Part shown: piece by piece, positions 17,543 through 24,450 of the stretch
Numbering within the stretch: the stretch's first letter is position 1
Layout of the letters: each line of letters begins with the position of its first letter
NCBI GenBank assembly: GCA_001724175.1
Contig: MEDT01000058.1
Location: forward strand, 1-34,061
Direction: 5' to 3'
Source of the DNA: Cytophagaceae bacterium SCN 52-12
Lineage (GTDB): Bacteria > Bacteroidota > Bacteroidia > Cytophagales > Spirosomataceae
DNA: 34,061 bases
Made by a program: the position numbers and the translations under genes
The notes under the pieces: model-generated
What the model saw: only the letters and a program-made list of their open reading frames with translations
Database searches by the model: none
Told to the model about the DNA's origin: nothing

Positions 17543-17899
17543 AATCGCTTTCGAAAAAATGTGATACTGGTAGTAATAGTTGGCATAACCCTATACATGC
17601 GTATGAACAAGTATATGCTATGTACGGCAAACGTTGTTATCCGTGGTTTTTGAATTCGTTGCCGAGCGCAATTTTCTTATCGTACAGTAAGCATAGGGAG
17701 CAGTTTGAAAGTCAAGGTTGTCTCATAGGCAGGATAAGTGTTAAGTTATAAAATGGATTGGCGTGTATAAATTGCACCTGGCAGGGAGTCGGGCGACCGG
17801 CTGCAGGTGACCGGCAAATCGTTTCCGGTGTCCTATTCGATATTATCGTATACTATTACTATTTCTACTCAAAGTGAGCTTAGAAATTTTGCCTCCGGA
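17543..17899. other. Noncoding spacer between the propeller gene and susC (set 2)
   Basis: No convincing gene is visible in these 357 bases. On the - strand there is no perfect TAnnTTTG element; the closest are AACGTTTG (about 17626-17633) and TCACTTTG (about 17871-17878), each with one mismatch. A bulged hairpin lies at 17775-17809. The spacer is the longest in the window and is the natural place for control of the tandem SusCD set. Confidence 0.5.
17775..17809 (-). terminator. Bulged hairpin upstream of susC (set 2)
   Basis: CACCTG-G-CAG at 17775-17784 pairs with CTGCAGGTG at 17801-17809, giving a 9-bp GC-rich stem with a one-base bulge; the loop can form a small inner stem (GTC/GAC). On the - strand it lies about 90 bases after the propeller stop and is followed by AT-rich sequence without a strong T-run. 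It could be a terminator for the upstream unit or an attenuator. Confidence 0.35.
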
Positions 17900-19417
17900 T
17901 TACCGGCCGGCGGGCGGTAGCACCTCGTTCACCGTATAGCAAACCAGCCTGTTTGCCAGCGGCGTGCCGGCGGCGCTTTTGATCCCTTCGAGCTTGAATT
18001 CATAGACATATCCTTTCCTGAGCCCCGGAAGCTTTACGGATACCTTTTTCCCGCCGTCCGACAACGTTACGCTCCGGGCAGCGACGGTCTGCACGTCGGT
18101 CTGGTTCGAGTGATCGATCGGCTCGTTATAGGGCTTTTTCTTATACAGGTAAGCATAATGCCTGATCAGGTAACCGGCGATGTTCTGCGCCGATTTTTTG
18201 TCGACCGGCTGCGTAAACGTAAACTCGAACCCGTCAGGCAGCAGCTTCATATCCCGGATATCCATTACCTCTCTGCCAGTGGCGCTGATACGCTGGATGC
18301 CTTTAGAGCCCGCCCATCCGTGGGTGATCTGACCTGTCAGGAGGCTGCCGTCTGGCGCGAAAGCCAGCCTGTTGTTCCCCATGCGAAGCCCGTTGCCGTC
18401 CAGGAAGGGGACACACGCGCCCTGGAGCCGGCCGCCTACGTTCTCGAGCATTATCCTCATGATCCGGTCGTGGTTCATTTCACCTACCAGCAGCTGTCCT
18501 TCAAACTGGGGAAATTGCGTACCCGCCGGTATATAGACAGGCTCAGACGGCGAATTTGCCATGATCCCCTGGGGGAAGAACACAATGGCTTCGCTCCGTT
18601 TTTTATTCAGCTCGCTCACGGGTATCCTGAAAGGATTGCGGCCGTCCCACGCTTTTTCCCATACGAGGCTGGCCGGGTGGCCGTAGAAGTGCCCTTCTTT
18701 TACAAGGAAAAGCTTACTGGTTTCCACCCAGTCGCTTTGGTTGTCGGCAACAAAGAGGTTGCCTGCCGGATCGATGCCGATGCCGTTGGGAGACCGGAAT
18801 CCTGAGGCGTAAGGAATCGTCTGCCCGTCAGGGGTTATTTTTAATACCCATCCGCGGTAGGGGACTATCGAATACATTTGTTTCCGGCCGTCGGTGCTGT
18901 CGCGCCCGGCGAGGTTGACCGTACCCCTCGGGTTCTTACGGAACCCTGCGCCTGACGACGCCGTGTTGAGGGCTATGAAATAATTGCCGTCCTTATCTTT
19001 CACCGGGCCGTAATTGAATTCGTGGTAGTTGCCCGAAAGCCCGAAGTCGTCGGTTATTTTTTCGTACAGGTCGGCCATGCCGTCGCCGTCCGTGTCTTTG
19101 ATACGGGTGAGCTCGGGCCGCTGAAGCACTACGATCTCCCGGTCGCTTTCGACCAGGAGGCCCAGCGGTTCGTGCAGCCCTTCCGCAAAAACGGACCACT
19201 GCCCGGTTTTGAAATCGTATACCAGCACCTCTCCCCGCGTAAAGCAGGCCGCCAGCCTCCCGTCAGGGAAAAAGCCCATCCCGCCGGTTTCGGCGTCGAG
19301 TCCTTCGGGCATCGGGATTTCATCCACTTTATAAGGACTTCCCGTTCCTTTCTGCGCGGAGAGCAGGAAGGGCGACAAAAGCAGGGAGCAAAGTAAAAAG
19401 AGGTTCCTGGCGTTCAT
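17900..19417 (-). CDS. Secreted beta-propeller protein resembling PQQ-dependent sugar dehydrogenase-like/NHL proteins
   Basis: A 505-residue exported protein. The start at 19417 yields a signal peptide (NARNLFLLCSLLLSPFLLSAQ). Propeller-like repeats follow, such as GGMGFFPDGRLAACFTRGEVLVYDF, SGFRSPNGIGIDPAGNLFVADNQSDWV, QLLVGEMNHDRIMRI and NRLAFAPDGSLLTGQITHGW. A DTDGDGMADLYE loop (D108-E119) looks like a calcium site. From about residue 400 an all-beta module follows, with FTFTQPVDKKSAQN and a tail of Ig-like character. No haem-binding CXXCH is present. Such proteins are often annotated as PQQ-dependent sugar dehydrogenases or as membrane-bound dehydrogenase domain proteins without proof of activity. 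It follows the cupredoxin gene directly, which suggests a periplasmic redox pair. The catalytic role is uncertain. Confidence 0.82.
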   Translation of the reverse strand: MNARNLFLLCSLLLSPFLLSAQKGTGSPYKVDEIPMPEGLDAETGGMGFFPDGRLAACFTRGEVLVYDFKTGQWSVFAEGLHEPLGLLVESDREIVVLQRPELTRIKDTDGDGMADLYEKITDDFGLSGNYHEFNYGPVKDKDGNYFIALNTASSGAGFRKNPRGTVNLAGRDSTDGRKQMYSIVPYRGWVLKITPDGQTIPYASGFRSPNGIGIDPAGNLFVADNQSDWVETSKLFLVKEGHFYGHPASLVWEKAWDGRNPFRIPVSELNKKRSEAIVFFPQGIMANSPSEPVYIPAGTQFPQFEGQLLVGEMNHDRIMRIMLENVGGRLQGACVPFLDGNGLRMGNNRLAFAPDGSLLTGQITHGWAGSKGIQRISATGREVMDIRDMKLLPDGFEFTFTQPVDKKSAQNIAGYLIRHYAYLYKKKPYNEPIDHSNQTDVQTVAARSVTLSDGGKKVSVKLPGLRKGYVYEFKLEGIKSAAGTPLANRLVCYTVNEVLPPAGR

Positions 19418-19446
19418 TTGGTATTTTTGTTCATCGTTCGGTTTGC

Positions 19447-19502
19447 CGGTTGTAGCGGCCGATAGCTGATTTCCGATCTCCTGTAGCTGAGGGCTCATGG
19501 CT
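19447..19502 (-). repeat. Array of degenerate 7-base repeats between the cupredoxin and propeller genes
   Basis: Read on the - strand from 19502, eight consecutive 7-base units occur: AGCCATG, AGCCCTC, AGCTACA, GGAGATC, GGAAATC, AGCTATC, GGCCGCT, ACAACCG. The first unit is identical to one at 9906-9912. The array begins on the last codons of the cupredoxin gene. Its in-frame readability creates a spurious 27-residue extension of the propeller protein. Confidence 0.5.
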
Positions 19503-20595
19503 GCTTCCTGGTCATGGTGATGATAAATTCCCTGGCTTCAGCCGGTGACAGCCTGACGGATCTTTCGGTATCCGCTTCCCCCGTGGAAGCATCATATTTC
19601 ATCCCGTCATTTTCCCCGTGTAAAAACCACACGGGCTCCAGTCCATTGGGAACCCTGAACCGTCTTTCGAAACCGGAGCCGTCGGGCTTTTCACGAATGA
19701 GCTCCTGTACTTCCAGCCCGTTGACCTGGTAGAGGAATTCGGGATACCGGTCTACCATGCGATAGCCTTTAAATACGACGCTCGGGACCAGGTCGCGGTT
19801 TCCTACCCGCAGGGGATAGGCTTCGCCGTCACGGTAAAAAATCTCACCCAGTATTTTGGGATAGGCATTTTTGTGCCCGTGCCAGAAGTCCTTCGTATCG
19901 AGAAAGCCTCCCGCCCATGCATAGCGGAGCTTGCAGGCCTCCGCATCCCAGCAGAAAGCAAGCTCATGAGGAAGCCTGACGGCGATGCTTGCGAGCCCCG
20001 ACTCTTCCATAAATGCGCGGTAGAGATACGGGGGTTTGAGCTCGTAAGGATGCAGCCTGGGTTCGCCGTGATGATGGGCGGCATGCGCATCTCCGGAGCC
20101 TTTGCGGCTGTCGGGAACATCGGGATCCTTATCTGGAGTAGGCATCGCCAGGGTAGGCGACACGTGCATGACGCCGTACATCACAAACCCGTGGCCCGGA
20201 TAAGTGCATACAAAAGGGTAGGCGCCCGCGGCAGAAGGCGCGGTGAAGCTCAGGGTCCTTTTTTCCCCGGGAGAGATAACCGGTATATGCCACAGAATGT
20301 CTTTACTCTTGGGAACATACCCCATTTCCGGCCCTTTTTCGGCAAGTGCCATGGCGGCTTCCACCACGGCCGCCCTTTTGCCCGGCCTGACGATCAGGAG
20401 GTTGTGGCTCATGTCGTCGCTGTTGGTAAAAGTAAGCTCCACATTCGCGCCCGGCTTTACGGCAAACTGTACTTTGTCGAACTGGAGGCCGGGAAGCGTC
20501 GTGATGCCGATTTTTTCCGGGAGTCCCTGGCCCGCTGCGCCGAAGCAGATCATTAAGAGGGAGGATAAAAGAATGGCTTTGCCGGTTTTTAACAT
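19495..20595 (-). CDS. Secreted azurin/auracyanin-like type 1 copper protein with extra C-terminal domain
   Basis: A 366-residue exported protein. A signal peptide (about 1-22, ending FGAAGQ) precedes a cupredoxin domain (about 28-145). The type 1 copper ligands are all there: H64 in DMSHNLLIV, then C130, H135 and M139 in CTYPGHGFVM, giving the azurin spacing CX4HX3M. A histidine-rich linker (DAHAAHHHGEP, about 169-179) joins it to a second domain of about 180 residues containing LRYAWAGGFLDTKDFWHGH and ending in FIITMTRKQP; I do not recognise its function. The expected role is electron transfer in the periplasm. It is immediately upstream of the propeller gene, its likely partner, and is separated from the amidohydrolase genes by a repeat-rich spacer. 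Confidence 0.87.
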   Translation of the reverse strand: MLKTGKAILLSSLLMICFGAAGQGLPEKIGITTLPGLQFDKVQFAVKPGANVELTFTNSDDMSHNLLIVRPGKRAAVVEAAMALAEKGPEMGYVPKSKDILWHIPVISPGEKRTLSFTAPSAAGAYPFVCTYPGHGFVMYGVMHVSPTLAMPTPDKDPDVPDSRKGSGDAHAAHHHGEPRLHPYELKPPYLYRAFMEESGLASIAVRLPHELAFCWDAEACKLRYAWAGGFLDTKDFWHGHKNAYPKILGEIFYRDGEAYPLRVGNRDLVPSVVFKGYRMVDRYPEFLYQVNGLEVQELIREKPDGSGFERRFRVPNGLEPVWFLHGENDGMKYDASTGEADTERSVRLSPAEAREFIITMTRKQP

Positions 20596-20628
20596 TTTAG
20601 TCGAGCTATGACAGTTTTTTTATGTAAC

Positions 20629-20705
20629 CATTAAGGAATTAAGATCATTAAGGCCGTTTGCCAAGAGGTTTTCAACTGGATCTTAATGACCTTAACTTCT
20701 TAATG
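20629..20705. repeat. Inverted repeat of CATTAAG-type units upstream of the cupredoxin gene
   Basis: The left arm (20629-20655) and the right arm (20678-20705, read on the - strand) both follow the pattern CATTAAG..TTAAG.TCATTAAG and match at 22 of 27 positions. They can form a long AT-rich hairpin with a loop of about 22 bases. The element lies downstream of an amidohydrolase gene and upstream of the cupredoxin gene, so it could end the long upstream operon. Confidence 0.55.
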
Positions 20706-20734
20706 TTTCAGACGAACTTGTTAATGTTTCAGAC
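20700..20734. repeat. 14-base direct repeat duplicating the end of an amidohydrolase gene
   Basis: TTAATGTTTCAGAC occurs at 20700-20713 and again at 20721-20734, an offset of exactly 21 bases. The second copy contains the stop codon and last valine codon of the amidohydrolase gene (- strand GTCTGA); the first copy repeats them downstream. It looks like a small tandem duplication at the gene end. Confidence 0.6.
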
Positions 20735-21616
20735 TTTCAAAGTCCAGCCCTTCCTGTCAAACACAGGCTTGCACAGCTTCCGGTAATTTTCCCCGAAGAT
20801 CTTCATACGCTCCTTATGCGAAAGATCCGCATCCAGCACCTTGGAAAATTCGGTTGAGAAAGACCTGCTCGGTCCGTGGCCGCCCCATACAAGGCGGTCT
20901 ATGCCCAGCTCCTTCACTGCCAGGTCGACGGAGCCGGAATGGGGATCGGCGCCGCTGAATTCAAACATTACGTTCTCCTGGCCTCTTACCGTACGTATCG
21001 CCAGCTCCCAGTCGCCCCCCGCATGCCCGCAGATCAGCTGCATATCCGGAAACCGTTTGGCCAGCTCCACGACATCCCAAGGGGCCGATTCTCCCGGGAG
21101 GTTTCCCCCTCCCGGCCACCGCGGATCGCCGCCGACCTTAATCCATGTGTGGATATAGACGACCGCATTAAGCTTGCGGGCGTGGCTGATGATCGCGTCG
21201 TTCTGAGGTTCGTTACAGGTAACGCCAAGCTTGTTGCCGCCCACATACTTGATGCCGATGCAAGGACCGTTGGCGATCCACTGATCCATTTTTTTAATGC
21301 TTTCTTCGGGAAAGCCCGGATCGATCGGTATAATGCCCAACACTCTTTCCTGGTATTTTTTCAGTATGTCGAGCTGTGCCGGGTCATGCGCCATCGGCGT
21401 CAGAGGCTGCGCGAGCGTGCCGCCTATGTCGACCGAGATGATTCTTTCGACGCCCATCCGCTCGACGTAATGCAGCATGGCATCGTGCTGCTTGATTGGG
21501 GTATTGGTGGCATAGAAGCCGTGGTAGTGACTGTCCCATATCCGGTAGCTCTTCAGCTCATCTTTGGTGGGTAGTCCGTATAATGCAGGATTTAATATGA
21601 AATCGTTGTTTCGCAT
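20729..21616 (-). CDS. Amidohydrolase-2 family protein A, with HxH but altered final ligand
   Basis: A 295-residue TIM-barrel protein of the amidohydrolase-2 (ACMSD/lactonase-like) family. It keeps the first metal motif (H30, H32 in WDSHYHG), a strand 5-type histidine (H156 in VYIHTW) and a strand 6-type histidine (H198 in ICGHAGGDW). Where the catalytic aspartate of GSD normally stands it reads WGGHGPS, placing H247 there. No signal peptide is visible at MRNNDFILNPALYGLPTKDE, so it is cytoplasmic or exported bound to a partner. The gene starts 20 bases after amidohydrolase B, which carries a Tat signal, and is the last of the long operon before a repeat-rich spacer. Hydrolysis or decarboxylation of a small carboxylate is possible; the actual reaction is unknown. 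Confidence 0.85.
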   Translation of the reverse strand: MRNNDFILNPALYGLPTKDELKSYRIWDSHYHGFYATNTPIKQHDAMLHYVERMGVERIISVDIGGTLAQPLTPMAHDPAQLDILKKYQERVLGIIPIDPGFPEESIKKMDQWIANGPCIGIKYVGGNKLGVTCNEPQNDAIISHARKLNAVVYIHTWIKVGGDPRWPGGGNLPGESAPWDVVELAKRFPDMQLICGHAGGDWELAIRTVRGQENVMFEFSGADPHSGSVDLAVKELGIDRLVWGGHGPSRSFSTEFSKVLDADLSHKERMKIFGENYRKLCKPVFDRKGWTLKV

Positions 21617-21636
21617 GTTGGGTATCAGGTTGTGGC

Positions 21637-22635
21637 TCAGGTGGTAGCCAGTTTTCCGGCATTGGATTCCATAATAGCCTTCGTTTGTTCGAGGGTCAGG
21701 TCAGATTCGAACAGCTTCAGCAGGTTTGCTTCGACGGGGAAGAAAGGGGCATGAGACCCGAAGGCCAGTCGTTCGGCAGGCACGGGCTTCGAACTGCGTC
21801 CCCAGGGTATTTCGCTCAGTGTCCTTTCCATACCGCCGAAGGAAAAGACCCGGGTTTTCTGGTTTTTGTTGCCGTCGAGCAGTGCGTCTATACCCCCGGC
21901 GCTTTCTATCCTGGCCGTATCGAACAGCACTTTCGTATTGTCGACCAGGTCGTCCATCAGCTTGGCGCTGACCCGGTGGTTCCAGTAGAGCAGCTGCACT
22001 TTTGCTCCCGGGTTCTGCTTCAGCAGCGGGATGAGCGGAGCATAGCTGAAATCGCGTGCGAGGACAATGGGATGATGGTTGCGCGAATCTTCCATGTCGC
22101 CGACTATCTGGAGGATAAGCCCCCGTCTGGCGGTTTCGCTCACCAGCTTCGGGAAATCTTCATGCGTAAGGTCGAACGTCTGGTAGGAGGGGAATATCCT
22201 GATCCCTTTCATCTTGTACACTTCGTGACATCTCCTGAGATCTTCCTGCCAGTCGTGCCAGGCAAGGTTGACCGTGCCGAACGGCTGGAAGAAATTGCCC
22301 CCGTATGATTTGCAGTCGGCGGCGAGAGCGGCATTCACGGCGTCCAGGTTCTTATGGAACAAGCCCTCGAAGCTCCCGGCCCATGCCTGCCTGATGCGGT
22401 GTTTCCTGAGCTTGTCGCCGAGCGCCTTCGGCCCTTCATATTTTAGATGCCTGAACGGCCATTGGCCCAGGCTCACGTTAGTATCGATAATGTGGGGGGC
22501 ATCGGCGTCCGGGCTTCCGGCGTCAGACCCTTCGGCAACGGAAACGGCGGGAGCGGCGCTGAGCTTTGATACGCCCGCCAGCACGCCGGCCCCGAGCGTA
22601 ACGCCGCAAAATGTTCTTCGGTTTATCTTTCCCAT
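21637..22635 (-). CDS. Tat-exported amidohydrolase-fold protein B without metal ligands
   Basis: A 332-residue protein with a twin-arginine signal (NRRTFCGVTLGAGVLAGV, about residues 5-22). The mature part has the amidohydrolase-2 TIM-barrel layout, but the metal ligands are gone: the HxH position reads DTNVS (N53, S55), no histidine stands at the strand 5 position (LILQIVGDMEDSR), strand 6 has VQLLYWNHRVS, and the GSD position reads FGSHAPF (S294, H295). It shares LGQWPFR, DSR, VLFDT and FGSHAP elements with protein C, so it belongs to a distinct subfamily with its own conserved residues, not just a decayed copy. It is folded in the cytoplasm before Tat export and could carry protein A, encoded 20 bases downstream, with it. 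Confidence 0.85.
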   Translation of the reverse strand: MGKINRRTFCGVTLGAGVLAGVSKLSAAPAVSVAEGSDAGSPDADAPHIIDTNVSLGQWPFRHLKYEGPKALGDKLRKHRIRQAWAGSFEGLFHKNLDAVNAALAADCKSYGGNFFQPFGTVNLAWHDWQEDLRRCHEVYKMKGIRIFPSYQTFDLTHEDFPKLVSETARRGLILQIVGDMEDSRNHHPIVLARDFSYAPLIPLLKQNPGAKVQLLYWNHRVSAKLMDDLVDNTKVLFDTARIESAGGIDALLDGNKNQKTRVFSFGGMERTLSEIPWGRSSKPVPAERLAFGSHAPFFPVEANLLKLFESDLTLEQTKAIMESNAGKLATT

Positions 22636-22680
22636 TTTAGGAATATGATTGGTATTAACTGGTTAACTTTTATATCGGGT

Positions 22681-23490
22681 TTACCCGCGCTGCTTCAGGA
22701 ACCGGAGCGCATTTCCGGAGCGCATCAGCTCTTTGTCCCGTTCGCCGGCTTCATCCGGCCGGAGGGATGCTATCCGCAGCATACCGGTGACGTAATCGAG
22801 GATCGGGGAGTGGGAGCCGAAAGCAAATTTTTCCGCCGGGTACTGCTTGAGAAGGTCCGGCATAAATCCGAGCGAGCGGCCGGAGGTATCAAACAATACA
22901 TTCGCTTTTTTCAGAAGCGGCAGGTCTGCCTGGTCGACTGCCAGCCCGTTGGCAATATTCAGGATAAAATACGGCGCATCGGGAACGGCCCTGATGAGCG
23001 GCATGAAATTCCGGAGCGTCCATTCCCCGACGGCGGTTCCCGCTACATGGGGTATGTCGAGCCAGGAACGCTGCCGGCTGTCCACCATCCGGATCGTAAG
23101 GGCGGTGATCAGCCCTTCTTCCCGGCATATCCGCGCCAGCTCGATACAGGCGGGGTCGTCCGGGAGATAGTCATGGTATTGCGGGTAGATCCGTACACCC
23201 CTGAATCCATTTGCTATGCATTTTTTCAGGTCCTGCTTCCACCCCGGGTAAGCCGGGTTGATAACGGCAAAAGGGATAAAGCGCTCCTGGTAGCCGGACT
23301 GCGATTTCAGCTCCTGGTAGAGCTCTTCATTGGCCGGCTGGGTATTTTTATAGTGGATGCCGCTGAGGCCGGCTACCACTGCCTTGTCAATTCCGAACCT
23401 GTCCATACGACCGGCCAGGCCTGACAGGGTGCTATTACGGAGCTGTTTATAAGGCCAGCTGCCGGTATAGGCATTTATATCAATCCACAT
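22681..23490 (-). CDS. Amidohydrolase-fold protein C without metal ligands or signal peptide
   Basis: A 269-residue protein that starts directly with the first barrel strand (MWIDINAYTGSWPYKQL), with no export signal. The HxH position reads N6-A7-Y8, the strand 5 region is LTIRMVDSR, strand 6 is YFILNIANG, and the final position is FGSHSPI (S226, H227), so every canonical metal ligand is missing. Its conserved pattern (NxY, DSR, VLFDT, FGSHxP) matches protein B. The frame is intact and conserved, which argues for function, perhaps as a regulatory or binding partner. The start overlaps the end of protein D by 11 bases, and a full AAGGAGG ribosome site lies in that overlap, so D and C are probably made in fixed proportion. 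Confidence 0.84.
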   Translation of the reverse strand: MWIDINAYTGSWPYKQLRNSTLSGLAGRMDRFGIDKAVVAGLSGIHYKNTQPANEELYQELKSQSGYQERFIPFAVINPAYPGWKQDLKKCIANGFRGVRIYPQYHDYLPDDPACIELARICREEGLITALTIRMVDSRQRSWLDIPHVAGTAVGEWTLRNFMPLIRAVPDAPYFILNIANGLAVDQADLPLLKKANVLFDTSGRSLGFMPDLLKQYPAEKFAFGSHSPILDYVTGMLRIASLRPDEAGERDKELMRSGNALRFLKQRG

Positions 23491-24403
23491 GAAATCCTCC
23501 TTTTTTCAGCACGCGCTGGTAGTTTTTGAAAAACAGCTTTTCCTTTTGCCCGTCGGTCAGCTCCGAGGCAAAGATCTTGCCGATGCTCTGGTAAAAGCTG
23601 TTGTCGGAGCCGAAGAAAAGCCGGTCTTCACCGAGGTGCTTCAGGGCAAAATCGACCATGTATTCTTCGTTATTGCTCCCGCCGGTGTCGACATAAATGT
23701 TGGGATACGGCTCAAATGTTTTGCACATACATTCCCAGTCGCTGCCGCCTCCCAGGTGGGCAAACTGGAACATGGCTTCGGGGTACTTCCGCGCGGCATC
23801 TGCAAAGTCGTCGGGAGTGGAAATAGTTTTTACTTTCCCGGCGTCATATTTCATTTTATACCCGCCGACCCCCATCTGGCATTCACCGTGCATGAATATC
23901 AGGATGTTTCTGGAAGCCAGCTTCTCAATCACCGGCTCATACAGGGGATCATTGATCTTAACCTGCTGGTACAGGCGCGTGCCCGTCATCCCGGCATCGA
24001 GACAGCGGTCAATTTCATCGAGCGATTCTTTTCTAAACCTGGGGTTGAGCGTAAACTGGCCGGTGAAACGGTCGGGATGCTGCCTGACAGCGGCTATCAC
24101 CTTGTTGTTCAGCTCCCTGAACTCCGCCGGCGTCAGCTCGATCTGCGTCATGGGATTGGCCGCAAACATCCTGGAGATGCCATACCGGTCGGCATAATCG
24201 AGATGCTGCGCGATGCTTTCCTTTGTGAAGACCGAAGTCGTGTAGGCGTCCACCTTTTTGAAGCGCAGCACCTCTTTCATGAGGTCGAAACTGCCTTTCT
24301 GTTCTGGTTCCCTCCCTGCCAGACCGGAGCTGATCAAAAGCGAAGAGGAGATAAGGCCGGCGGTAAATTTTCGTCTCGTCAGGCGGGTACTATGATCGGT
24401 CAT
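23480..24403 (-). CDS. Tat-exported amidohydrolase-2 family protein D lacking HxH
   Basis: A 307-residue protein with a twin-arginine signal (TRRKFTAGLISSSLLISSG, about residues 9-27). The mature barrel keeps H172 (LIFMHGEC), H216 (FQFAHLGGGSDWE) and the aspartate D267 (FFGSDNSF) of the amidohydrolase-2 family, but the HxH that should open the barrel reads DAYTT (Y54, T56). It therefore retains about half of a mononuclear metal site. Related family members with an intact motif act as lactonases, decarboxylases or amidases, so the substrate class is open. Its last codons overlap the start of protein C and provide that gene's ribosome site (within KKGGF). Confidence 0.86.
   Translation of the reverse strand: MTDHSTRLTRRKFTAGLISSSLLISSGLAGREPEQKGSFDLMKEVLRFKKVDAYTTSVFTKESIAQHLDYADRYGISRMFAANPMTQIELTPAEFRELNNKVIAAVRQHPDRFTGQFTLNPRFRKESLDEIDRCLDAGMTGTRLYQQVKINDPLYEPVIEKLASRNILIFMHGECQMGVGGYKMKYDAGKVKTISTPDDFADAARKYPEAMFQFAHLGGGSDWECMCKTFEPYPNIYVDTGGSNNEEYMVDFALKHLGEDRLFFGSDNSFYQSIGKIFASELTDGQKEKLFFKNYQRVLKKGGFHVD
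23496..23502 (-). promoter_or_regulatory. Full Shine-Dalgarno AAGGAGG for protein C inside the end of gene D
   Basis: On the - strand AAGGAGG lies five bases before the ATG at 23490, within the lysine-glycine codons at the end of gene D. Bacteroidota rarely depend on Shine-Dalgarno sequences, so a perfect one in a gene overlap points to deliberate coupling. It also fixes the start of protein C. Confidence 0.7.
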
Positions 24404-24450
24404 TGTCCTGTCTTTTATGTTATATCTCTTCAGGATTGACTATATACTCT

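Noticed and set aside
17543-17899. A small gene or perfect promoter in the long spacer before susC (set 2)
   Set aside because: No frame looks protein-like, and no exact TAnnTTTG occurs on the - strand; only one-mismatch elements were found.
19418-19498. N-terminal extension of the propeller protein from an ATG that overlaps the cupredoxin stop as ATGA
   Set aside because: The 27 extra residues are translated from the 7-base repeat array and would place the signal peptide inside the protein; the ATG at 19417 gives a normal signal.
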